Assembly: GCF_031456545.1 (NCBI RefSeq)
Contig: NZ_JAVDUV010000001.1
Coordinates: 1,674,001 to 1,738,000 of the forward strand
DNA length: 64,000 nucleotides
Reading direction: 5' to 3'
DNA from: Agromyces sp. 3263
GTDB lineage: Bacteria; Actinomycetota; Actinomycetes; Actinomycetales; Microbacteriaceae
A program made the position numbers and the translations under genes. The first letter of the stretch is position 1, and the number at the start of each line of letters is the position of its first letter. The notes beneath the pieces are model-generated. The model ran no database searches. It was not told the origin of the DNA and saw only the letters and a list, made by a program, of their open reading frames with translations. This document shows positions 54,117 to 61,129 of this stretch, one piece after another.

Positions 54117-54170
54117 CGGCCGCGCACCACATGACGCCGACGGCATAGATCGACTGCGAGGGTAGACAGC

Positions 54171-55610
54171 ATGAGCGAGATCCGATTCCCCCTCCCCGAT
54201 GTCGGTGAGGGACTCACCGAGGCCGAGATCGTGCAGTGGCGCGTCGCCCCCGGCGATCGCATCGCGCTCGATCAGGTCTTCGTCGAGATCGAGACGGCGA
54301 AGTCGCTCGTCGAGCTCCCGAGCGCGTTCGAGGGCGTCGTGTCCGAACTGCTCGTCGACGAAGGCAAGACGGTCGACGTCGGCACCCCCATCCTCGTGAT
54401 CCAGACGGATGCCTCGGTGACCGCCGCGGGGGCACCCGCACCGACCGCTTCGTCGGGCGCCGGTGCCGCCGCCACATCAGCTCCGGCTCCCGCCCCCGCT
54501 TCGCCCGCCGCGGGCGCAACCGTCGCCTCGCACGCACCGGCGCCGTCGGAGGGAGGCGGCGCGGTGCTCGTCGGGCACGGCTCGTCGGGCCCGCACGCGA
54601 CGCGTCGCTCCCGGCACCCCTCCCCCGGCGGCGCGCACGAGCACCTCGCGGCACCGGCGGCTCCCCCGGCGCAGACCGTGTCCGCGCCGGCCATCGGCAC
54701 TGCCGCAGGCGGGGCGGCGCCCGCGCCGGCATCGCGACCCGACTCGGGCATGCCCGTCATCGCGAAGCCGCCCATCCGCAAGCTGGCGAAGGACCTCGGG
54801 GTCGACCTCTCGCGGGTCATGCCGACCGGACCGATCGGCGACGTCACCCGCGACGACGTGATCCGCGAGGCCAGCCAGGCCAGCGTGTTCCGCAACATCC
54901 AGACGCCCGAGGCTCCCGCGGGCCGCGAGACCCGCATCCCCGTGAAGGGCGTTCGCAAGGCGATCGCCGCCGCGATGGTGCAGAGTGCATACTCCGCACC
55001 GCATGTATCGGTCTTCGTCGACGTCGACGCCAGCCGCACGATGGAGTACATCAAGCGGCTCAAGGCGTCGCCCGACTATGCCGGCGTCCGCGTGTCGCCG
55101 CTGTTGATCATGGCGAAGGCCATGATCTGGGCTGTACGCCGGAACCCGTCGGTCAATGCGCAGTGGACCGACGAGGAGATCATCGTCAAGCACTTCGTGA
55201 ACCTCGGCGTCGCGGCGGCCACGCCCCGAGGCCTGCTCGTGCCGAACGTCAAGAACGCCCAGGCGATGACGATGGTGGAGCTTGCGACCGCCCTCGAGCA
55301 GTTGACGCTCACGGCGCGCGAGGGCAAGACCCAGCCGGCCGAGATGCAGGGCGGCACCATCACGATCACGAACATCGGCGTGTTCGGGATGGACACAGGC
55401 ACGCCGATCCTCAATCCCGGCGAGGTCGCGATCGTGGCGCTCGGCACCATCAAGCAGAAGCCGTGGGTGGTCGACGGCGAGGTGCGACCGAGGTTCGTGA
55501 CCACGATCGGGGCGTCCTTCGATCACCGCGTCGTCGACGGCGACGTGGCGAGCCGCTTCCTGGCCGACGTCGCCTCGATCATCGAGGAGCCCGCGCTCCT
55601 CCTCGAGTGA
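54171..55610 (+). CDS. Dihydrolipoamide acyltransferase E2
   Basis: A 479-residue E2 core. Lipoyl domain 1-76 with K44 in [13 protein letters not shown], a Pro/Ala/His linker (about 80-195), a peripheral E3-binding domain (197-231, [32 protein letters not shown]), and a catalytic domain (255-479) with the [10 protein letters not shown] active site. It moves the acyl group to CoA. GAGGG lies 8 bases before the ATG. No E3 gene is in the window. Confidence 0.95.
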   Translation: MSEIRFPLPDVGEGLTEAEIVQWRVAPGDRIALDQVFVEIETAKSLVELPSAFEGVVSELLVDEGKTVDVGTPILVIQTDASVTAAGAPAPTASSGAGAAATSAPAPAPASPAAGATVASHAPAPSEGGGAVLVGHGSSGPHATRRSRHPSPGGAHEHLAAPAAPPAQTVSAPAIGTAAGGAAPAPASRPDSGMPVIAKPPIRKLAKDLGVDLSRVMPTGPIGDVTRDDVIREASQASVFRNIQTPEAPAGRETRIPVKGVRKAIAAAMVQSAYSAPHVSVFVDVDASRTMEYIKRLKASPDYAGVRVSPLLIMAKAMIWAVRRNPSVNAQWTDEEIIVKHFVNLGVAAATPRGLLVPNVKNAQAMTMVELATALEQLTLTAREGKTQPAEMQGGTITITNIGVFGMDTGTPILNPGEVAIVALGTIKQKPWVVDGEVRPRFVTTIGASFDHRVVDGDVASRFLADVASIIEEPALLLE

Positions 55611-55616
55611 GGCCGG

Positions 55617-56111
55617 TCAGAACCGGATCTCGTAGATGATCGAGTCGTCGCTGCGACCCGCCTCGACGAGCCCGGCGTTCTCGAGCACGCGTCGCGCCGG
55701 AAGGTTCGCGATCTCGCACTCGGCGCGGGCGGCCCGCGCGCCCGTCGTGCGCACGAGTTCGACCACGGCGATCACCGCGTGGATCGCGAGCCCTTGCCCG
55801 CGCACCGCCGGGACGAGCCCGAAGGCGAACTCGACCGAGCCGTCGGCGGCCGGCGGCCCGAACACGTTCACGCCGCCGATGGTGGCGCCGTCGTTCGAGC
55901 GTCGCACCAGGTGCGGCCCGAACGGGGCCGGGTCGCCGGTCTCGCGCACGGCGCGAACGTACTCACGGAGGAGCTCGGGCTCGTCGGTGAACGCGTAACC
56001 GCCCTCCCAACCGTCGTGCGGATCGACCTTGCCGGAGAGGAGCCGCTCGGCATCGCCGACGGTGAAGGGATGCAACGTGAGCGGGGCCGTCGTCGTATCC
56101 ACGTGCTTCAT
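55617..56111 (-). CDS. GNAT family N-acetyltransferase
   Basis: A 164-residue RimJ-like acetyltransferase. Core FAFGLVPAVRGQGLAIHAVIAVVELVRTTGARA (acetyl-CoA loop RGQGLA) and EIANLPARRVLENAGLVEAGR. Substrate unknown. Start ATG 56111 (MKHVDTTT); the frame continues upstream. Converges on E2 with 6 bases between and is divergent from the zinc operon. Confidence 0.85.
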   Translation of the reverse strand: MKHVDTTTAPLTLHPFTVGDAERLLSGKVDPHDGWEGGYAFTDEPELLREYVRAVRETGDPAPFGPHLVRRSNDGATIGGVNVFGPPAADGSVEFAFGLVPAVRGQGLAIHAVIAVVELVRTTGARAARAECEIANLPARRVLENAGLVEAGRSDDSIIYEIRF

Positions 56112-56217
56112 GCTTGCACGTCGGTGTGACACTCGTCGCATCCGTCCACAGGTGCTCGGTGGTTCGTCACGAAGAGTTCACGCGAGGTAGGCGGGCCGAT
56201 GGCGTGGTCACATGCTT

Positions 56218-56234
56218 TTGACAATCATTATCAA
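56218..56234. promoter_or_regulatory. Zur box upstream of the zinc operon
   Basis: TTGACAATCATTATCAA, a near-perfect palindrome (one mismatched pair) matching the TGANAATNATTNTCA Fur/Zur type. It lies 19 bases before the binding-protein ATG and is the likely operator of the zinc operon, including its regulator. Confidence 0.8.
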
Positions 56235-56253
56235 TAGCGGATAGCCTCGCATC

Positions 56254-57348
56254 ATGATCTCCCGTCGCTCCGGTGCTCGCCACGGCCTGCGCACGACGAT
56301 CGCGACGGTCGCCATGGCATCCGCGGGTGCGCTCGCGCTCGCGTCGTGCGCCAGCCCCGCGGCATCCGAAGAGGGCAGCGGTGGGCCGTCGGTCGTGGCG
56401 ACGACGACGCAGGTGGGGGACTTCACGCGCGCGGTCGTCGGAGACGACGTCGAGGTGACGCAGCTGCTGGCGCCGGCGCAGAGCGCGCACAGCTTCGACC
56501 CGTCCGCCGCCCAGCTGCTCGCGCTGAGCGAAGCAGATGCCCTCGTGGTGAACGGCGCCGGCCTCGAGAGCTGGCTCGACGACGCGGTGAGCGCCTCGGG
56601 CTTCGACGGCGTGCTGATCGACGCCAGCACTGGCATCGAGCTGTTCGGCACCGATGACCACGACCACTCCACGGATGCCGCCGGCGAGCACGCGAGCCAC
56701 GAGCACACGGGCGACGCGCACGGCGATGAGCACGCCGACGAGGCATCCGCTCATGAAGGTCACGACCACGGCGCCGGAAACCCGCACATCTGGACCGATC
56801 CGGCGCTCGCCGTGCACATGGTGGAGACCATCGCCGCGGGCTTGGCCGACGTGCCCGGCATCGACGCGACAGCGGTCGAGGCGAATGAGCAGGCCTACGT
56901 GGCGAAGCTCGACGCGCTCGACGCCTGGATCCGTGAGAACGTCGAGACGGTGCCGCCTGCCGAGCGGCTGCTCGTCACGAACCACGACGCCTTCACCTAC
57001 TTCATCGACGCGTACGGGCTCACGTTCGTCGGCAGTGTCATCCCGAGCTTCGACGACAACGCCGAACCCAGCGCGGCCGAGATCGACGCCCTCGTCGAGA
57101 AGATCCGTGCGACGGGGGTGCAGGCCGTGTTCTCCGAGGCGTCGATCTCGCCGAAGGCCGCGGCCACCATCGCCCGCGAGGCCGGCGTGACGGTCTACTC
57201 CGGTGACGACGCGCTCTACGGCGACTCGCTCGGTGTCGCGGGCTCGGCCGGTGAGACGTACCTCGGCAGCCAGGTGCACAACGCGACCCGCATCCTCGAG
57301 TCGTGGGGCGTCACGCCTTCCCCCCTTCCGGCACTGCTGCAAGGATGA
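56254..57348 (+). CDS. znuA: Zinc ABC transporter binding lipoprotein
   Basis: A 364-residue cluster A-I binding protein with lipobox LASC (C32). Metal ligands are H79 (SAHSFDPS), H178 (NPHIWTDP), H244 (TNHDAFTYF) and an acidic site near the C-terminus. A His/Asp/Glu-rich loop at about 133-175 (DDHDHS...EGHDHG) is typical for zinc rather than manganese. It begins the Zur-controlled operon. Confidence 0.93.
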   Translation: MISRRSGARHGLRTTIATVAMASAGALALASCASPAASEEGSGGPSVVATTTQVGDFTRAVVGDDVEVTQLLAPAQSAHSFDPSAAQLLALSEADALVVNGAGLESWLDDAVSASGFDGVLIDASTGIELFGTDDHDHSTDAAGEHASHEHTGDAHGDEHADEASAHEGHDHGAGNPHIWTDPALAVHMVETIAAGLADVPGIDATAVEANEQAYVAKLDALDAWIRENVETVPPAERLLVTNHDAFTYFIDAYGLTFVGSVIPSFDDNAEPSAAEIDALVEKIRATGVQAVFSEASISPKAAATIAREAGVTVYSGDDALYGDSLGVAGSAGETYLGSQVHNATRILESWGVTPSPLPALLQG

Positions 57349-57352
57349 CCCC

Positions 57353-58120
57353 ATGACCGAGTCGCCCGTGCTGCGCCTGAGGGGTGCCGCCTTCACCCAT
57401 CCGGGCGGCTCGGGGGTGTCGGGGCTGGAGCTCGACGTCTCCCCCGGCGACGCGGTCGCCCTGATCGGTCCGAACGGCGCGGGCAAGTCGACGCTGCTGA
57501 ACGGCGTGCTCGGGCTGGTTCCGCTCACCGAGGGGAGCATGCAGATCGCCGGCTCGGGCGAACATGCCCGGAACGGAATGATCGGCTTTCTGCCGCAGTC
57601 CACCGAGCTCGACCCCGACTTCCCGATCAGCCTCGAGCAGGTCGTGATGCAGGGCCGGTATCGACGGCTCGGGTTGTTCAGGTGGCCCGGTCGTGCCGAC
57701 CGGGCCGCGGTGAGGGCCGCCCTGGACGCCGTGGGACTGGGCGAGCTCGCGAAGCGTCCGTTCGGCGAGTTGTCGGGCGGCCAGCGGCAGCGCGGACTGC
57801 TCGCCCGGGCGCTCGCGGCCCAGCCGCGGCTCCTGCTGCTCGACGAGCCCTTCAACGGCCTCGACCAGCCCAACCGCGACGCGCTCATCGCCACCATCCG
57901 CACGCTGAAGGCCCAGGGCGTGGCGGTCCTCGTGTCGACCCACGACCTCGAGCTGGCCCGCGTCGTCTGCGATCGCGTGGTGCTGGTCAACGGCACGCAG
58001 CTCGCCTTCGGCCCCGTCGACGACGTGCTCACGCTCGGCAACGTGCAGGAGTGCTTCGAGGGCGTCGAGGTCGAGATCGACGAGCACACGCTGGTCGTGC
58101 CCGGCCACGAGGGCCACTGA
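57353..58120 (+). CDS. znuC: Zinc ABC transporter ATPase
   Basis: A 255-residue ATPase: Walker [24 protein letters not shown] (Q-loop), signature LSGGQRQRG, Walker [13 protein letters not shown] and switch STHD. Energises uptake with ZnuB. AAGGATG precedes ATG 57353, and the gene begins 4 bases after znuA. Confidence 0.94.
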   Translation: MTESPVLRLRGAAFTHPGGSGVSGLELDVSPGDAVALIGPNGAGKSTLLNGVLGLVPLTEGSMQIAGSGEHARNGMIGFLPQSTELDPDFPISLEQVVMQGRYRRLGLFRWPGRADRAAVRAALDAVGLGELAKRPFGELSGGQRQRGLLARALAAQPRLLLLDEPFNGLDQPNRDALIATIRTLKAQGVAVLVSTHDLELARVVCDRVVLVNGTQLAFGPVDDVLTLGNVQECFEGVEVEIDEHTLVVPGHEGH

Positions 58121-58178
58121 TGCCGCGTTCGGCATATGCACCCGCCGGCGTGCGCGCACGGTGGGGGAGTGGGCCCGC

Positions 58179-59105
58179 GTGAGCCTCGGGGAGGCGCTGT
58201 TCACGGCCTTCACCGTGCCGTTCATGGCTCGAGCGCTCCTCGTCATGCTCGTGCTCGCCGTCGTCGCGGGCATCGTCGGCGTGCTCGTCAACCTCCGTGG
58301 TCTCGAGTTCATCAGCGACGGGCTGACGCACGCCGTGTTCCCCGGGCTCGCGATCGGCTTGGCGGTGGCAGGCACCGCCGGGCTCCTCCCCGGCGCGGCG
58401 ATCGCCGCACTGGTCGCGGCGGTGGTGCTCACGCTGCTCGACCGGGCCGGAGTCACCTCGGATGCCGCCATCGCGATCGTGCTGACCGCAGCCTTCAGCG
58501 TCGGCGTCATCGTCGTCTCGCGGAGCGACGACTACGCCGGCGAACTCGAGGCGCTGCTCTTCGGGCGAGTGCTCACGATCCCGCCCGAGGAGGTGCTGCC
58601 GCTCATCGGCGTCTGCGCCGTCGCCCTGCTCGCCGTCGCCGTCACCATGAAGCAGCAGCTGTTCCGTGCGTTCGACGCGCGCGGCAGCCTCGCCTCGGGC
58701 GACTCCGCCCTGCGCCTCGACCTCCTGCTCAACGGCGCCGTGGCACTCGTCGTGGTGGCGGCCGCGAGCACGGTCGGCACGCTCCTCGTGCTGGCGCTGC
58801 TGATCGTCCCCGGGGCCGCCGCCCGGCTGATGACGCGGCGGCTCTGGCGGCTCTTCCCGGCGGCCGCCGTGTTCGGCGCGGTCTGCGCCTGGCTCGGCCT
58901 GGCGGTGGGATTCGCCGCCTCCGTCGGCGGCGGCGTGGACCTGCCGGCCGGCAGCACCATCGTCGCGGTCTTCGTCGGCGCCTACGCCGTGGTGCTCGGC
59001 GCGCGGTGGATCGCCGATCGGGCGGGCGACCGCCGTCAGTCCGTGACCCGGGCGCCGATCGAGCCTGCGACGGGCGCGTCCTCCCCGGCGGGGGAGGGGC
59101 GCTGA
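58179..59105 (+). CDS. znuB: Zinc ABC transporter permease
   Basis: A 308-residue ABC-3 permease with about eight to nine TM segments and [20 protein letters not shown] as the conserved coupling-type region. GTG 58179 (VSLGEALF) is preferred because GGGGGAG lies 9 bases upstream; GTG 58161 is an alternative. The C-terminal 30 residues are disordered. Its stop overlaps the second permease start (TGATG). Confidence 0.9.
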   Translation: MSLGEALFTAFTVPFMARALLVMLVLAVVAGIVGVLVNLRGLEFISDGLTHAVFPGLAIGLAVAGTAGLLPGAAIAALVAAVVLTLLDRAGVTSDAAIAIVLTAAFSVGVIVVSRSDDYAGELEALLFGRVLTIPPEEVLPLIGVCAVALLAVAVTMKQQLFRAFDARGSLASGDSALRLDLLLNGAVALVVVAAASTVGTLLVLALLIVPGAAARLMTRRLWRLFPAAAVFGAVCAWLGLAVGFAASVGGGVDLPAGSTIVAVFVGAYAVVLGARWIADRAGDRRQSVTRAPIEPATGASSPAGEGR

Positions 59106-59947
59106 TGGGCTACTTCGAGCGGGCGCTCGTGGCCGCCGTCGTCATCGGCGCCGGTGCGGGCTTCGTCGGTTCCCTCGTCGTGCTGCGCCGGCGCACCTTC
59201 TTCGCACAGGCCCTGACCCACGGCACCTACCCCGGGGCGGTGGCGGCCGCCGCGCTCGGCGTGAGCGTGCCGCTCGGTGCGGCCGCGGCATCCGTCGTGC
59301 TCGTGGCCGTGATGTCCGTCATCGCCCGCGTGCGGCGCCAGGGCGCGCAGGTTGCCGCGGGCATCGTCCTGACGGGCGGGTTCGCAGCAGGGGCGATCCT
59401 GCAGGCCGTGATCCCCGGACTCCCGGTGCGCGCCGAGTCGCTGCTGGTCGGGTCGATCCTGACGGTGACCGACGCGGATGTCGCGCTCGCGGCATCCGTG
59501 GCCCTCATCTCCGTGATCGCGGTGGCGGCATTCGGCAAGGAGATCGCGTTCTCGACGTTCGATCCGTCGGGATTCCGCGCCGCAGGCTATCGCGAGTGGC
59601 CCATCGAACTGCTCGTGCTCGGCCTGACCGCCGCGACCGTGGTGAGCGCCCTGCCCGCGGTCGGGGCGATCCTGGCGATCGCGCTCATCGCCGCCCCTGC
59701 CGCCGCGGCCCGGCTCGTGGTGCCGACGTACCGCGGCATCCTCTGGACGGCACCGCTCATCGGTGCGGCATCCGGCGTCATCGGGGTGCTCGCATCGCGC
59801 GCGTTCGTGGTGGCGGCCGGCCCCAGCATCGTGATCGCCGCCACCGCCTTCTTCGTGCTCGCGCTGGGCATCTCCAAGCTGCGCGCACTACCGTGGAACC
59901 GGGTCGCCATACCCGTGGAGACCGCAGAGGACGCACGCATCGCATGA
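59105..59947 (+). CDS. Second zinc ABC transporter permease
   Basis: A 280-residue ABC-3 permease ([44 protein letters not shown]...) resembling the previous gene, so the transporter is probably a heterodimer. Eight TMs. The start overlaps the stop of the first permease; its own stop overlaps the Zur-like gene (ATGA). Confidence 0.9.
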   Translation: MGYFERALVAAVVIGAGAGFVGSLVVLRRRTFFAQALTHGTYPGAVAAAALGVSVPLGAAAASVVLVAVMSVIARVRRQGAQVAAGIVLTGGFAAGAILQAVIPGLPVRAESLLVGSILTVTDADVALAASVALISVIAVAAFGKEIAFSTFDPSGFRAAGYREWPIELLVLGLTAATVVSALPAVGAILAIALIAAPAAAARLVVPTYRGILWTAPLIGAASGVIGVLASRAFVVAAGPSIVIAATAFFVLALGISKLRALPWNRVAIPVETAEDARIA

Positions 59948-60342
59948 AGCGCAACACCTGGCAACGCGAAGCCGTTCGCGAGGCCCTCGACGAGACCGAG
60001 GGGTTCATCAGCGCGCAGGCGCTGCACTCGTCACTGCACGCCAACGGTTCGCCGATCGGGCTGGCGACGGTCTACCGGGCGCTCGGCGACCTCGCGTCGA
60101 ACGGCGAGGCCGACTCGCTGCAGTCGCCCGAGGGCGAGGCGCTCTACCGGGCCTGCAGCACGACCGGCCACCACCACCACCTGATCTGCCGCAACTGCGG
60201 GCTCACGGTGGAGATCGCGGCCGACGAGGTCGAGACGTGGGCGAGGCGGGTGGCCGCCGAACACGGGTTCACGGGCGCGGCCCACGTCGTCGACGTGTTC
60301 GGATTGTGCGCGAACTGCACGAAGCTGCTCGGCGCGGGCTAG
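59944..60342 (+). CDS. zur: Fur-family zinc regulator Zur
   Basis: A 132-residue Fur family protein: winged-helix N-domain (RNTWQREAVREALDET, GLATVYRALGDLASNGEAD) and a metal-binding C-domain with HHHHLICRNCG and LCANCTK, whose four cysteines hold structural zinc. Coupled to the zinc permease by ATGA overlap, so expression is autoregulated via the Zur box. Zur is chosen over Fur by context. Confidence 0.9.
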   Translation: MKRNTWQREAVREALDETEGFISAQALHSSLHANGSPIGLATVYRALGDLASNGEADSLQSPEGEALYRACSTTGHHHHLICRNCGLTVEIAADEVETWARRVAAEHGFTGAAHVVDVFGLCANCTKLLGAG

Positions 60343-60364
60343 CGCGAGGCCGAAGGGAGCCGGC

Positions 60365-61087
60365 ATGGACGAGGACGCGGCACGGGACGAGACGCCGACG
60401 GCATCCCGACCCGATCCGTCGACCGACGGAGAGCCGCTGCGGCTGCGCCGCGAGGCCTGGGGCTTCGCGATCGGGTCCCTCTGCTTCGTGGCGGGGGCGC
60501 TGCCTGCCTACGTCGAGTGGGTCGGAGCCGTGTGGGTCGGCATCACCTTCTTCGTCGGTTCGCTGTTCTTCACCGCCGCGGGCTTCATCCAGCTGAGCCT
60601 GAGCGGCCGCCGCCCGCCGCGCGCGGACTCCAGCCTCGCCGACCGGGCGGACTGGTGGTCGGCCGCGATCCAGTTCGTCGGCACCCTCTGCTTCAACGTC
60701 AGCACGGGCGTCGCGCTCGCTGCGGCCATCGCCCGGCCCGACACGATCGGGGCGGGGTGGCGCCCCGACGCCTTCGGGTCGATCGCCTTCCTGGTCTCGA
60801 GCGCGCTGGCGGTGGCGGCCACGCGACACCGCCTGCTCCTCTGGGATCCGCACGCCCGCACCTGGCATGGCGCGTGGCTGAACATGGTGGGATCGGTGGC
60901 CTTCGCGGTGTCGGCGGTCGGCGCGTACGTGGTGCCCGAGACCGACGACTACGTCAGCCTGTTCTGGGCGAACTTCGGCACCCTCATCGGCGGCCTGTGC
61001 TTCTTCACCGCCGCCATCCTGTCGCGTCGACCGCTCGTGCGGCACGAGCGGCTCATCGGCCCGGTCTTCGAGAGCGACGCGGCATAG
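60365..61087 (+). CDS. YrhK-like membrane protein
   Basis: A 240-residue protein with about six TM segments in two repeats; WGFAIGSLCFVAGALPAYVEW and NMVGSVAFAVSAVGAYVVPET are typical of YrhK-like domains, with a FWANFGTLIGGLCFFTAAIL end. Function unknown. GAAGGGAG is upstream of ATG 60365. The region after (61088-61129) has CCCGGGCGGGTC twice, possibly a weak terminator. Confidence 0.8.
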   Translation: MDEDAARDETPTASRPDPSTDGEPLRLRREAWGFAIGSLCFVAGALPAYVEWVGAVWVGITFFVGSLFFTAAGFIQLSLSGRRPPRADSSLADRADWWSAAIQFVGTLCFNVSTGVALAAAIARPDTIGAGWRPDAFGSIAFLVSSALAVAATRHRLLLWDPHARTWHGAWLNMVGSVAFAVSAVGAYVVPETDDYVSLFWANFGTLIGGLCFFTAAILSRRPLVRHERLIGPVFESDAA

Positions 61088-61129
61088 GCGTCCGAGACCC
61101 GGGCGGGTCCCGAGGCCCGGGCGGGTCGG

